Part shown: one piece after another, positions 1 through 9,307 of the stretch
Numbering within the stretch: position 1 is the stretch's first letter
How the letters are laid out: each line of letters starts with the position of its first letter
DNA from: Pythium myriotylum
Taxonomy: Eukaryota > Oomycota > Peronosporomycetes > Pythiales > Pythiaceae
Direction of reading: 5' to 3'
NCBI GenBank assembly: GCA_023091665.1
Contig: JALJCQ010000004.1
Location: forward strand, 744,001 to 808,000
DNA length: 64,000 nt
Translations under genes and position numbers: made by a program
The notes under the pieces: generated by a model
The model's database searches: none
Told to the model about the DNA's origin: nothing
The model's input: the letters and a program-made list of their open reading frames with translations, nothing else

Positions 1-1339
1 TGCAGAGCGCATTCATGCATGAAGACAGTCGTGAAGACGGCTGGTTTCGTCTGGTTTCTTCGCAGTTGTCAAAGATGATCCCTTTCTGGCCCAGAAACTG
101 GGTTTGTTGGCCTCGAGGATGACTTGGCCACACGCCTAGACAGTGTTCTCGATCGGAAGGGTCGAAGGAAACAGAAAAGCGGTCATAATTTTCAGAACTT
201 CATCCACGGATACGACCAAATCTTCGCCTATTGGGCGTAATCCGATGTGCGTTGTGCCAGGGTAATCAGTGTATTACTGTCGGGCGTCGTGCAGTGGCGG
301 CTTGGAATTCTGATGTGGGGCTGCTCGAAATACCGACTCGGAATGGTGTAGTGACAGTTGAATCGCTCTTTGCCAACCTTTGTGATGGGGTCTATCGAAT
401 TCATTCAATAAGACACTATCCTTCACGATAGAAGGCATTTTTGTCATGAACCGACCATGAGCACGCTGCCTGTGACAGGCTCGTCGACGAGACCGTAGCT
501 ACCCAGCTATTCGATTTATGAGACACGATTATGGGATACTGCCGGCACGTTTACCATGACGCGGCGCAACTCCTTCTGTGATGGAGTTAGATCGCTCGGC
601 GAGTAGCATCGACGCATACATGCAACCTTTGCTCTTTCTGTTATAGGTATAGAGATAGCGCTCAACGCTGGCACGTAGGATATGTAACCACGGAGTGATG
701 TGATTGCGAAGCAGTTCTGGTTGGTCTGCGCGACCGATCTAGACTGTGGGATAGACCTAGGAGCTGTGTCTTGAGTCCATCGCGAGGTTGGCGATCAAAC
801 CCGCAACGTGAGTGCTCGCTAGTGGTTTGTCCATTGGTGCTCGCTTAGTCCGTATGCTGGCTGCCAGCCTTGACGTGTTTGGCCCGGCATTCCAGTTCAG
901 TGTCTACTCTGTCTCGCGCTGTAACAGTTCAATGGAGACGTCGCTTGCACCATCGTAACCATCATCGACGTCATACGCTCTAATCGACTGTGTGAGAGGT
1001 CGTCAAGAAGTGCATGTCATTGCTGCCAGCGTCTTTCTTCACATCGCCCATTGGTGCTTGCTTAGCCACTGTGATAGGCTGCTACAGCTGCTACTGGTTA
1101 TCGTGTTTGCCCTACATCTGCCATATGCAACGCGAAATTTGGTGATATCTTATGCGAGAGAACGGCTGTGCTTTGGGCGGCGTCTCTGTGTTCCAATAAA
1201 TTTTAACTGCGTCGCCAGGATCGCTCTGACGCTGGCAAATTGGTACACATGTTGGACTCCGTGAAAGTACCCTTTATTAGTGCGTCTCTGATACTTGCTA
1301 CATGACAGATCCCGACAGCTTCAAGGGCGAGCAGCGGCC
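1..1339. other. Gene-poor stretch, no supported gene
   Basis: All frames are broken by stops; the longest open stretches (about 66 and 90 codons near 231-431 and 992-1264) match no family I recognise and have no plausible introns around them. A roughly 19-base phrase (ccattggtgct, one variable base, gcttag) occurs near 831 and again near 1047, the only internal repetition I noticed. It could be intergenic DNA, the 3' flank of the downstream oxygenase, or a decayed mobile element; nothing seen decides between these. Confidence 0.5.
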
Positions 1340-2620
1340 TCAAGCTGCGTTTTGAGTCGCTACGTTTGCCAAGAACGGGAACACCATAGTGGCGTGTTCC
1401 ATCGTCAGCTCTGGTGTCGTATAGAAGGTCACGAGGTTCTCGGCCGATCGTCTCGCAGGGACTGCCGCTCGCACGAACATCTCACGTTCGTACTCGGCAA
1501 TCGCTGTATTCGTCTTCGCCAGAGCATCCGCTCGGTCGTTCACCAAGTTGCCGAGAGCGGTGGAGATCGCATTAGCCAAGTGCATGGCGTCCACCATCGC
1601 AGTGTTCACTCCCTGGCCTGCAAAAGGCGACATGAGGTGAGCAGCATCGCCCATTAGAGTGACACCGGGACGGTGGTCCCACGAGATTCCAACGGGCATC
1701 GCGAAAAACGGCCAGAACACCAGGGGTGATCCATCTTCGTCGTCGCCGATGCTAGCGGCTGCAGCTAACGCGAGCTCTCGAAGTTGCTGGCCCCAGCTAG
1801 CGAATTGGGCCGTCACGAGCGTCATGACTCGTTCACGGTCGGTTGTGGCGTCCTTGAGAAGCTCATGTTGACGCCAATCCGCTGGCGCGCGTACCCCCAG
1901 ATGCACATGAACAGATCCGTCAGTCGTACGCTGCGCTCCAATTACGTTGCCATTACCAAAGCAGTACAAGTTCCCCTGGCCAACAAGGTCCACAAAGTGC
2001 GGGAACTTGGCATCGAAGCCACGGATCTTGATATCAAAGGACATGGCGCCAAGTTCGTTCAACGAAGGTGTCTTGTCTGTCACCAACGGACGCACACGAG
2101 ACCACGCGCCGTCGGCACCAATCACAACGTCGGCAACTACACTTCGGTCCCCGTCGAACACCAGCTCGTATCCTTTCTCGTGCGGCTGAACACTGACCAG
2201 CTTGTGACCCCATTGGATCGCGTCCTTCGGCAGAGATTCTTCGAGGACGCGGTTGAGATCCGTCCGATCGATCTCGGGGCTGTAGCGGTCACTGTCGACC
2301 GTGTCGTTTCCGTCGTAGTAACAAATCGTCTTCCCGTGGTGGTTCACGAAATGGATCTCCTGTCCCTCTGTGCGGGCAAAGTCATGGAATCGGTCGTAGA
2401 GACCCGCTGCTTCGATGGCTTTGAGTCCCTTGTCCTTGTTGAGATCTAGGCTGCCGCTGATACGACGCGACTCAGCACTTGCCTCGGCCTCGTACAGCGT
2501 CACAGCCCACGGCACGGGCTTGCCTTGCTGTTCGAGCTCGCGGGCTTTACGTTGTAGGATGTTGGCCAGCGTGAGACCCGAGGGTCCTGCTCCGACAACG
2601 GCGATGCGAATTGGGCTCAT
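1340..2620 (-). CDS. TetX-like FAD-dependent monooxygenase
   Basis: A single-exon, 426-residue class A flavoprotein monooxygenase. The N-terminal Rossmann fold carries GAGPSG at residues 10-15, followed by the SGSLDLNKDKGLKAIEAAG stretch that resembles the GTLDLHKG region of TetX-type enzymes. The central DVVIGADGAWSRVR is the family DG motif, and GDAAHLMSPFAGQGVN near residue 326 is the second FAD-binding GD motif. Such enzymes hydroxylate small aromatic or polycyclic compounds using FAD, NAD(P)H and O2. The substrate cannot be told from sequence. No signal peptide or membrane segment is visible, so a soluble cytosolic enzyme is likely. The absence of introns and the closeness to bacterial TetX relatives rather than fungal salicylate hydroxylases suggest acquisition from bacteria, which is an inference. 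Start chosen: the ATG just before PIRIAVVGAGPSG, giving the usual short lead-in to the FAD motif. Confidence 0.9.
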   Translation of the reverse strand: MSPIRIAVVGAGPSGLTLANILQRKARELEQQGKPVPWAVTLYEAEASAESRRISGSLDLNKDKGLKAIEAAGLYDRFHDFARTEGQEIHFVNHHGKTICYYDGNDTVDSDRYSPEIDRTDLNRVLEESLPKDAIQWGHKLVSVQPHEKGYELVFDGDRSVVADVVIGADGAWSRVRPLVTDKTPSLNELGAMSFDIKIRGFDAKFPHFVDLVGQGNLYCFGNGNVIGAQRTTDGSVHVHLGVRAPADWRQHELLKDATTDRERVMTLVTAQFASWGQQLRELALAAAASIGDDEDGSPLVFWPFFAMPVGISWDHRPGVTLMGDAAHLMSPFAGQGVNTAMVDAMHLANAISTALGNLVNDRADALAKTNTAIAEYEREMFVRAAVPARRSAENLVTFYTTPELTMEHATMVFPFLANVATQNAA

Positions 2621-3362
2621 GGTTTCGAGGGCGAAAAAGGCTTGAAATCGGCTTGAGGAGTGACTTGGCTTGGTTGATCCGAGTCAAATTTGGAAGTGGT
2701 CTCCGGTGGGCTCGTTGGTGTGCAGCTCCGATGTCCAAGGCCACCCTTCGCGGGGGCAGAGCTTCCCAATCGACTCGTGAGTGTCGGCACGTCCAACACC
2801 GCGGCGTCCAGGCCACACAGATCGATGGGCCTTCTGAGTCGACGGTTGTGTTGAAGTCGTCGATAATGAGGACGATGCCAGTCCAGAGTAATCAGAAGGG
2901 ACATCATGAGAAGCAGAAGTTTTCTGGGTGGATTCGAACGGGTCGTCGCCTGGTACAGTCCACTTATATTGAGACAATGCGGCAACAGTATTCCTCGACC
3001 AGTTTCCTTTCGCCGCGCATGTCTGTAGAAGAGGACCTTGTAGCATGGTAATCGACCGTGGACGAGATGGTGTTAATTGTAGAAAGGCGTGCCTGTTGTT
3101 GGCTCCCTCGTCATCCTCATCATCATTGATGATGAGGATGACGGTGAGGACAATGTTGATGTTGCTGATGATGACCATTTACGACCTAATGATCTTCATC
3201 CGATATGGTTTGAATACGGCTTGATTGATGTTATTAGCCCTGTTTTCTCGACTGTCGTTGCACTTCGGTGTATGGCGGAAGCGAAAGGGTGGATCTGCTC
3301 AGCCTAGACGCGAGTTGTCGGAGGATCTTAATGAGGATCTTAATAAAGATCATGGATGGGTA
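2621..3362. other. Intergenic stretch with one strong hairpin
   Basis: This separates the start of the oxygenase from the 3' end of the membrane protein, both on the minus strand. Overlapping open frames of 70-160 codons on both strands show no conserved motif. The one clear structure is the inverted repeat at 3109-3143, listed separately. Confidence 0.5.
3109..3143. repeat. Perfect 17-nt inverted repeat (hairpin)
   Basis: The arms at 3109-3125 and 3127-3143 are exact reverse complements around a single central base. They are built on a cat/atg trinucleotide pattern (cgtcatcctcatcatca and its complement). The sequence lies about 220 bases beyond the stop of the minus-strand membrane protein gene, so it could form a hairpin in a long 3' UTR. 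It may also be trinucleotide drift. Confidence 0.7.
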
Positions 3363-4190
3363 TCACACATTCCCAAGATATGAGGAATCGGCGGGAGATG
3401 CCCTTACTGTTAATCCCGAACGCGGAGACAATTGATGAGTGCAAATCCACGCGATAACTGACACCACGAGGAGCGCGACAGCTGCGACAAGCGTAAGCAT
3501 AGAGCCCACTCCAACCGAAAACGAGCTGCTCTGGCCGAGTACTGTCGCCCACGATAGGTAGTTCATGGTCGAGCTTGCCCCGCCAATCGTGCTCGCGACA
3601 ATCACTACCGTATACCTTGTCGCCACGGCCGGGTACGACAGCGCCAAGCTGTCAAACATTACCAAGCAGCTGATAAACGCCATCGCAATGGAAATACTGG
3701 GAAGAACTAGTGCCATACGCCCCTCCGATCCGCACATACGAGCAAAAAAGTACGCTAACGGCGGATCGATCTGCGAAATCTCGCCGTTGTATGCTTTCAC
3801 TGCTAGCGTGCACGCCGAGGCGTAACTCGCGATGTCTTTGCCGTTGGCGGCCAGCACTGGTGACGGTTTGTGGTAAGAGAAGCATCGCTCGACGGAAACT
3901 TTTCGATCAGTCTGGAAGCAAATCTCGAGCGCGCCGATGCGCGTTGTGGTGTGAGAGGAAGAGCTGTTGGCATGAAACTCGTCAAAGAAAGGAGCGAAGG
4001 CTGTGCTGTGAAGATAGGACGTGGACGCGACTGCGACGGAGAGCAGCACTATAGCTGAGGCGAGCAGCGCAGATGCGATGAGCGGAAGGAAAGTCACGAG
4101 CCGGCTCGCTCGCCCGTCGGAGGAGTCGTAGCTCTTGGTCATGGCGTGTTTGTGGTTGTGGCGCGTCGGATCAAGAGAAGGGAAGATCAT
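3363..4190 (-). CDS. Four-helix membrane protein, unknown function
   Basis: 275 residues in one exon. A basic N-terminus of about 30 residues precedes hydrophobic helix 1 (about 32-54). A large loop with four cysteines and serine/threonine-rich sequence follows, then three more helices near 158-180, 190-212 and 225-250 and a short polar tail. This outline (helix 1, long extracytoplasmic loop, helices 2-4) resembles claudin/SUR7-type tetraspan proteins, but I see no W-GLW-C-C signature, so that is only a topology analogy. An alternative start at the second Met (MTKSYDSS, 16 residues in) would remove the first segment without touching helix 1. Function unknown. Confidence 0.65.
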   Translation of the reverse strand: MIFPSLDPTRHNHKHAMTKSYDSSDGRASRLVTFLPLIASALLASAIVLLSVAVASTSYLHSTAFAPFFDEFHANSSSSHTTTRIGALEICFQTDRKVSVERCFSYHKPSPVLAANGKDIASYASACTLAVKAYNGEISQIDPPLAYFFARMCGSEGRMALVLPSISIAMAFISCLVMFDSLALSYPAVATRYTVVIVASTIGGASSTMNYLSWATVLGQSSSFSVGVGSMLTLVAAVALLVVSVIAWICTHQLSPRSGLTVRASPADSSYLGNV

Positions 4191-4748
4191 GACCTGAGAT
4201 ATCTCGTACTATGCTTTCTCAGAGGTGTTTCGCACCACAGATAGTCTGGCACGGAGCTGTGCTAGGGGTAGTATATCATATGTGGAAGGAAGTCAGTAAA
4301 GCTGGACTGCCTGATATCATCCGGCTGGATAGAAATTGGGTCTTCATGGAGACCTGGAGGCAGAATGCCGAAGGGCCTTTGCTCTTGCCTTGACTATGAT
4401 AAAGAGGTCTGCTTGCGTGTGGAGAAGACTCATCGTTAGTGGTCTGAACTCGAGCCGAGTCACTCGAGTGGGCGGCTGACGCTTTCACACTGAGAAAAAC
4501 ACCAACACGTCCCCACAGCAGCCATCGACCGCTGCAAATGGTAAACCCTCGACAAAACTCTGATCTTGGCGAAGGATTTCAAAGCAGAACGGAAGGGAAA
4601 CAAGGAGGAGGAGGCTTGTTTCGCCTGGTGGTTGTGTGGAATGTCTTGTCCCTAATTTGATATCCTGAATGGGTGTGAAATTCCGTTTTGTAAGGGTCAC
4701 TAAAACGGAGAGTCACTGATTGCCTATCGACATCGCCGAGCACCTCAC
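4191..4748. other. Divergent intergenic region
   Basis: This lies between the starts of the minus-strand membrane protein and the plus-strand DOT1-like gene, so it should hold both promoters. No frame over about 70 codons looks coding, and I see no repeat or recognisable promoter box. Confidence 0.4.
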
Positions 4749-6247
4749 ATGACCACGATGATCGACCTGCGCGACGTTGTCTCCGAGCTGGCGCGCCTGG
4801 CGCCGCGTCTCAACGCCTTCGAGCCGAACGACCCGACGTGGCAGCAGGTGCGAGCGCCGCGCGCGAAGAAACGACGCGAATCCGTTCGCTAGAACTCACG
4901 CTATTCGTGGTTTTCCGCCTCCGCAGGCCGAGACGCGTGCGCTCGCCATCCGCGACCAGGTGCGCGCGCTGCTCTCCACGCCCGAGGGCATCCAGAAGCT
5001 GCGCGAGAGCGACTCGCTGGAGACCATGAAGCGGCTCGTCCCGGAGGTTCGTCCCGTGATTGTCCTCGCGAGAGAACGCTGTGGAAGGTCTGACGTTGGC
5101 CAATTAGGCGGCTCGCGACGAGATCGCCGAGCTCCACGTGGCCGACTTCGTGCTCGGCATGCTCTTTGTCCAGCCGTTCCGCGTGTTCGAGGACGCGTAC
5201 AGAGGCTTCGGACCAGAGGTTGGTGGAGCGTGCGAGTCTGATGAATCGAGTATGAGGGTGCTCACAGTGGGAGGTTGTGATATTAGTACGGGAAGGAGCT
5301 GTCCAAGGAAGCGAGAGAGAGCTCCAACAATATCAAGTCGTCCTATGTACGCGATGCTATTGCTTTCGCCAAGCTACTTGTCTCGGACACTGACAGCTCT
5401 TCTATCTCACTGGGTAGATCTACGGCGAGATTCTCTTTTTCCCGTTCGCAGAGGTGATTCGTTATGTCGCGCCGAACCTTCCCGAGCACGCCATCTTTTA
5501 TGATCTCGTACGCATGCACTTGGTGGGGCTTGCTTTTGATGGTAATAGGGATACTCACGGGTGGTGGTGGTAAAACCAGGGATCTGGCACCGGCAAGGCA
5601 GTGATCGCCGCAGGTCTCATCCACCCTTTCGATCAGGCAATCGGCATCGAGGCGCTGCAGCCGCTTGTCGCGTGCGCTGACAAGCGCCTCGCGAGTTTAC
5701 GCAAAAGCCACACCAAAGCCTTGACTCCCGATGTCGAGTTCCTCTGCGCGGACCTGCTCGCGACCTCATGGGAGAACGGCGACGTCGTCTTCTGCCACGG
5801 CACGTGCTTCAACGACACGTAAGTGGTGGAGAGCACATCAGCGCGATTCTACAGTCAGCTCATTCGAGGTGTTCTCGGTCTACAGGGAGTGGGGACAGAT
5901 CTCGCTGGCGGCCGAGAAGCTCAAGCAGGGAGCGTACTTCATCTCCACGTCGCACATCCTCCAGTCGGCTCTGTTCGAGGTCGTCAAGAGCTACAACTTC
6001 CGCATGAGCTGGGGCACCGCGACCCTCTACGTCCACGTACGCATGCTTTGCTTGGTCACTCGGTGCGGACGGATGGACTCACTGGCTTGTTCGTTCTGCT
6101 CAGCGTCGTCGTCGTATCGGCCGCTGGGCTGCGCAGATGCTCCGCGGCGGTCGCGCCTCGCGTACAGATCTCCTCGAACTCCAGCAGCAGCAACAGCAGA
6201 AGAAGGCGAGTGCCGAGTCCAAGCACGACGAACTGCGAGGCAACTGA
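4749..6247 (+). CDS. DOT1-like SAM-dependent methyltransferase
   Basis: Eight exons: 4749-4847, 4927-5046, 5108-5218, 5287-5346, 5418-5507, 5580-5818, 5886-6036, 6104-6247; 337 residues with all phases consistent. After an alpha-helical N-terminal half comes IYGEILFFPFAEVIRYV (the DOT1-family YGE motif) and FYDLGSGTGKAVIAAG around residue 161, the SAM-binding motif I. Then follow CIGIE-like GIEALQPL (motif II), VEFLCADLL and DVVFCHGTCFND, which stand where DOT1 proteins have their F-ANNFAF-like active-site segment. A basic RRRRIGRW stretch and a poly-Gln run (near 6181-6199) close the protein. In animals and yeast DOT1 methylates histone H3 Lys79. Here the substrate is unproven: the core fits the DOT1/methyltransferase fold, but HGTCFND differs from canonical DOT1. 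Confidence 0.85.
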
Positions 6248-6559
6248 TCTCGCTCGGGGCTTGCTTTTCTTCCGTAAATACCAGCTAAGACACGGATTTC
6301 TCCGTGCGCAGTATTCTCCACGTCTTCTTGAACTGTCGACGGGTTGATTTCGGCCCAAATTTCGGAACTTCGATTATCGTAGTGACACGAGACAAGCCAT
6401 GGTCTTGTTTGAAGCCTTTTCATTGGCCAATTGACTGCTCTTCTCTCTGTTGATTGGTTGATTAATCGTCGAACCTGTTCTGATTCGTGGAAAAAGATCC
6501 ACTTCCGGGGTCCGGACGGAGCTCTTCAGGCGCTTGATGCCGTCACCATCCCCGCGACC
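6248..6559 (+). other. Intergenic spacer before transporter-PLD gene
   Basis: About 310 bases between the DOT1-like stop and the transporter ATG. The transporter frame stays open upstream to about 6431 but contains no ATG before 6560, so this is taken as 5' UTR and promoter. No distinct element was seen. Confidence 0.45.
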
Positions 6560-9172
6560 ATGCCCGCGCAGCTGAGCAACGCCCACTTCGCCTCCGACTC
6601 CGCCGCGACCATGGACGCGCACCTGCCGCGCTGGTTCCTCGCGGCCGCCGGCGCCAGCGTCGCCGTCACGCTGCTCTGGATGGTCGGGCTCGTCGCGCTC
6701 CAGCACTCGCCGCAGGTCGCCGCGCACCTCGCGCTCGACGACAACAGCAGCCTCTTCCTCTACGCCGGCGTGCTCAACTCGCTGCTCGGCAGCTTCCTCT
6801 CCGCCAGTGGTTACTGCTGCCAGAAGTTTGCCCACACGCGCGTGCAGCGCGACCCGGCGCTCGGCACGGCCTCGCAGCAGCCGCTCTTCGCCTTCGGCCT
6901 CTTCTTGCTCGCGGTCGGCACGGTCTCGGCCGTGCTCAACCTCGGCATCCTCGGCCAGGCCGTGCAGGCGCCGTTCGCGGCGCTCACGCTCATCTACAGC
7001 GCGCTGCTCGGCCACTTTGTGCTGCGTGAGAAATTCGCAGTCGTCGACTTCTTCTCGAGCGTGCTCATCGTCGCGGGCGTGGCCATCGATGTCTTCGCTG
7101 CTCAGCTCGCGCAGGTGCCGCAGCAATCGTACACGCTGTCGTCGCTCGGCGCACTGATCTTCCGCGCGTCGTTCTTCCCTGCGGGCTACACGCTGCTCGC
7201 GCTCGCGTACATCACGCTGCTCCTGCGCGCCGTGAGTCGCCACAGCCTCCACTACCGCGCCATCGGGCTGCTTGCGTTCTCTTCGTCGGCTGGCATCATG
7301 GCGGGCTTCACAAGCCTCGCGACCAAGTCTGCCGTTGAAGTCGTCAAGGCTGCGCTGCGTGATCACCGCATTTACGAGATCGTGAACCCGTTCTTTGTGC
7401 TCATCGTCGTGGGCATCCCTTGCGCGCTCGTGCCGCAGCTCTTCTTCCTCAACAAAGGGCTCGAGTTCTTCGGGACACTCAAGTTCATCCCGCTCTACCA
7501 GGCGTTCATCATCCTTGGCAACATGGTCTGTGGTATGATCTTCTATAACGAGATGGCCAGCTACTCGCTGCTGGCGCTCGCCACATTCCTCGCCGGCGTG
7601 GCTGTGACCCTCGCTGGTGTCTGCCTGCTGCTTGCCAAGGTCGAGTCGGGTGTCCACTCCGCGCGTGTGGCCTCGCTCTCTGAGCGCCAGCCGCTGCTTC
7701 CCGTGTCGGCATCGCCCGCCGTGCAGTCAGCTGCATCGGCCGATCCCTTTGTCACACAGTTCAGCTTCGAAGACATGGAGTTCGCCTCCGAGAACGTCGA
7801 GACGCTGACAGACTTCGATCTCTGCAAGCGTCGCATCGTCGATTTGTTGCAGTCGGCGCAAAAGTCGATCTACTACTCGACTTTCCTCTGTGACTTCCAG
7901 CAAGAACTCATCGCAAGCGACGGCGGTCGCGTTACGTTCCTCGCCTGTCTCCAGGACGCCGCCGCCCGTGGTGTTGAGATTTGTATCCTGTACAATCCCG
8001 TGGTCGACTACGGCACTGAGTCTGCTGCAGCTCTCCAGGCACAGCTGCCGCCAGGTGTGACGCTCGCGTGCAGTGTGAGCGATCTTGGCCCCAGCGTCTT
8101 CACGCAGCTGCTCTCCAACAACTCGAAGTACGCCTTCCACCATCAGAAGTACCTCTGCATCGACGAAGAGACGATCATGGTCACAGGATGCGACGTCAAC
8201 GCCGAGCGTGCTGGTTGGTTAAGACTCAATGCGCTCGGGTACTTCTGGCACGAACTGAGCGTCGTGGCACCGTGCACGCCCAAGATGTTCCAGTGGATCC
8301 GCAGCAACCACGCGCCGAACGCGGCCAAGCGCCACTTCGACCAGTTCGTTGACTCGCCACCCTTCCCGCTCGTGGCTGGCGGCTGGCACGAGGAGAACGC
8401 CATGCTCAACATGATTCTCAACGCCAAGGCGAGCGTGCACCTGGAGAACCAGATCCTCATCTCCGGCGGCACCATGCAGCACAATCGCATCTGCGCCGCG
8501 ATCGTCGAGCGTGTGAGCCGTGCTCACCGCAACCGCGAGCGTTTCCACGTGTTGCTGCTCACCAACGCCGCTCAGCAGGATGAGCCGTCGCAGGTTACGC
8601 GCATGTACTGCACCCTCTCAATCCAGTGGTCGCTCGAGCAGCTCGAGGCTGCAGCCGCCGAGCGGGGACTCTCTCGCGAGCAGCTTGAACGGTATGTCCT
8701 TGTTGGTCGCCTCGAGGCCGACGGTGTACTTGTGAAAGTGCATTCGAATATCCTTATCGTCGACGGATGGTACGCGCTTCGGTCGTCCTCTAACCTTGCA
8801 GACCGTAGCCTCAGTGCGCGCCCCACTGACACCGAACTTGGGCTCCTGATCGCTGGTCCACAGGTTGCGCGGCTGCAGCAGTCGCTACTCAACATGTATC
8901 TGCGCACAGACGAGCGCACTTCGTTGACACTCGTCCGTGTGATGGATGCAGCACGCGACAGAGATCAAGGCTGCTGCATCGTACCCCTAGAGAAGAAACG
9001 GTGGAGCCCTGTGATCACCTGGTTCTTGATGAACTTGTTCGTCTACGGTAGCGAAGGTGCCACGGGAGGACGCGTCAAAGTCACGTACAAGACCACGAGC
9101 GTCACGATCCCAGGAGATGTTACGAAGCAACTCGATGCGTCAATCCCGCACGCAGCTGTGGCAGCCAGTTAA
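6560..9172 (+). CDS. NIPA/DMT-type transporter fused to phospholipase D-like domain
   Basis: Single exon, 870 residues from the first ATG. Residues about 20-350 hold nine or ten hydrophobic helices in the drug/metabolite-transporter style. The phrase GSFLSASGYCCQKFAH resembles the first-helix-pair motif of NIPA magnesium transporters. A cytosolic linker leads to a PLD fold. The first catalytic motif at about residue 528 is HQKYLCID (HxKxxxxD, intact), followed by the expected GCDVNAER. The second at about 728 is HSNILIVD, with Asn in place of the catalytic Lys, followed by the usual SSSNLADRSLS. Known family: paired HKD motifs hydrolyse or transfer phosphodiesters. With the second Lys missing, activity may be changed or lost. 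The fusion would place the PLD unit at the membrane. I know no named homologue, so substrate and ion are unassigned. Confidence 0.85.
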   Translation: MPAQLSNAHFASDSAATMDAHLPRWFLAAAGASVAVTLLWMVGLVALQHSPQVAAHLALDDNSSLFLYAGVLNSLLGSFLSASGYCCQKFAHTRVQRDPALGTASQQPLFAFGLFLLAVGTVSAVLNLGILGQAVQAPFAALTLIYSALLGHFVLREKFAVVDFFSSVLIVAGVAIDVFAAQLAQVPQQSYTLSSLGALIFRASFFPAGYTLLALAYITLLLRAVSRHSLHYRAIGLLAFSSSAGIMAGFTSLATKSAVEVVKAALRDHRIYEIVNPFFVLIVVGIPCALVPQLFFLNKGLEFFGTLKFIPLYQAFIILGNMVCGMIFYNEMASYSLLALATFLAGVAVTLAGVCLLLAKVESGVHSARVASLSERQPLLPVSASPAVQSAASADPFVTQFSFEDMEFASENVETLTDFDLCKRRIVDLLQSAQKSIYYSTFLCDFQQELIASDGGRVTFLACLQDAAARGVEICILYNPVVDYGTESAAALQAQLPPGVTLACSVSDLGPSVFTQLLSNNSKYAFHHQKYLCIDEETIMVTGCDVNAERAGWLRLNALGYFWHELSVVAPCTPKMFQWIRSNHAPNAAKRHFDQFVDSPPFPLVAGGWHEENAMLNMILNAKASVHLENQILISGGTMQHNRICAAIVERVSRAHRNRERFHVLLLTNAAQQDEPSQVTRMYCTLSIQWSLEQLEAAAAERGLSREQLERYVLVGRLEADGVLVKVHSNILIVDGWYALRSSSNLADRSLSARPTDTELGLLIAGPQVARLQQSLLNMYLRTDERTSLTLVRVMDAARDRDQGCCIVPLEKKRWSPVITWFLMNLFVYGSEGATGGRVKVTYKTTSVTIPGDVTKQLDASIPHAAVAAS

Positions 9173-9307
9173 GCTGCAGCTCCGTGCAGAAGTGAGTTGA
9201 AAATGGATACAAGCTATGAAGAGAGAAATCTGCCTTCGTCACCGTAACTAGCTGTATTCTGCCTATTACATAGTTCACACTCGTTACACGTCAGTAGCCT
9301 GTTTCTT

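Noticed and set aside
231..431. Small plus-strand frame in the gene-poor start
   Set aside because: 66 codons, non-ATG start and no recognisable family; flanking frames are closed.
6374..7657. Long minus-strand frame opposite the transporter gene
   Set aside because: It is rich in Arg/Glu/His as expected for the reverse strand of GC-rich coding DNA; the plus strand has clear membrane helices and PLD motifs.
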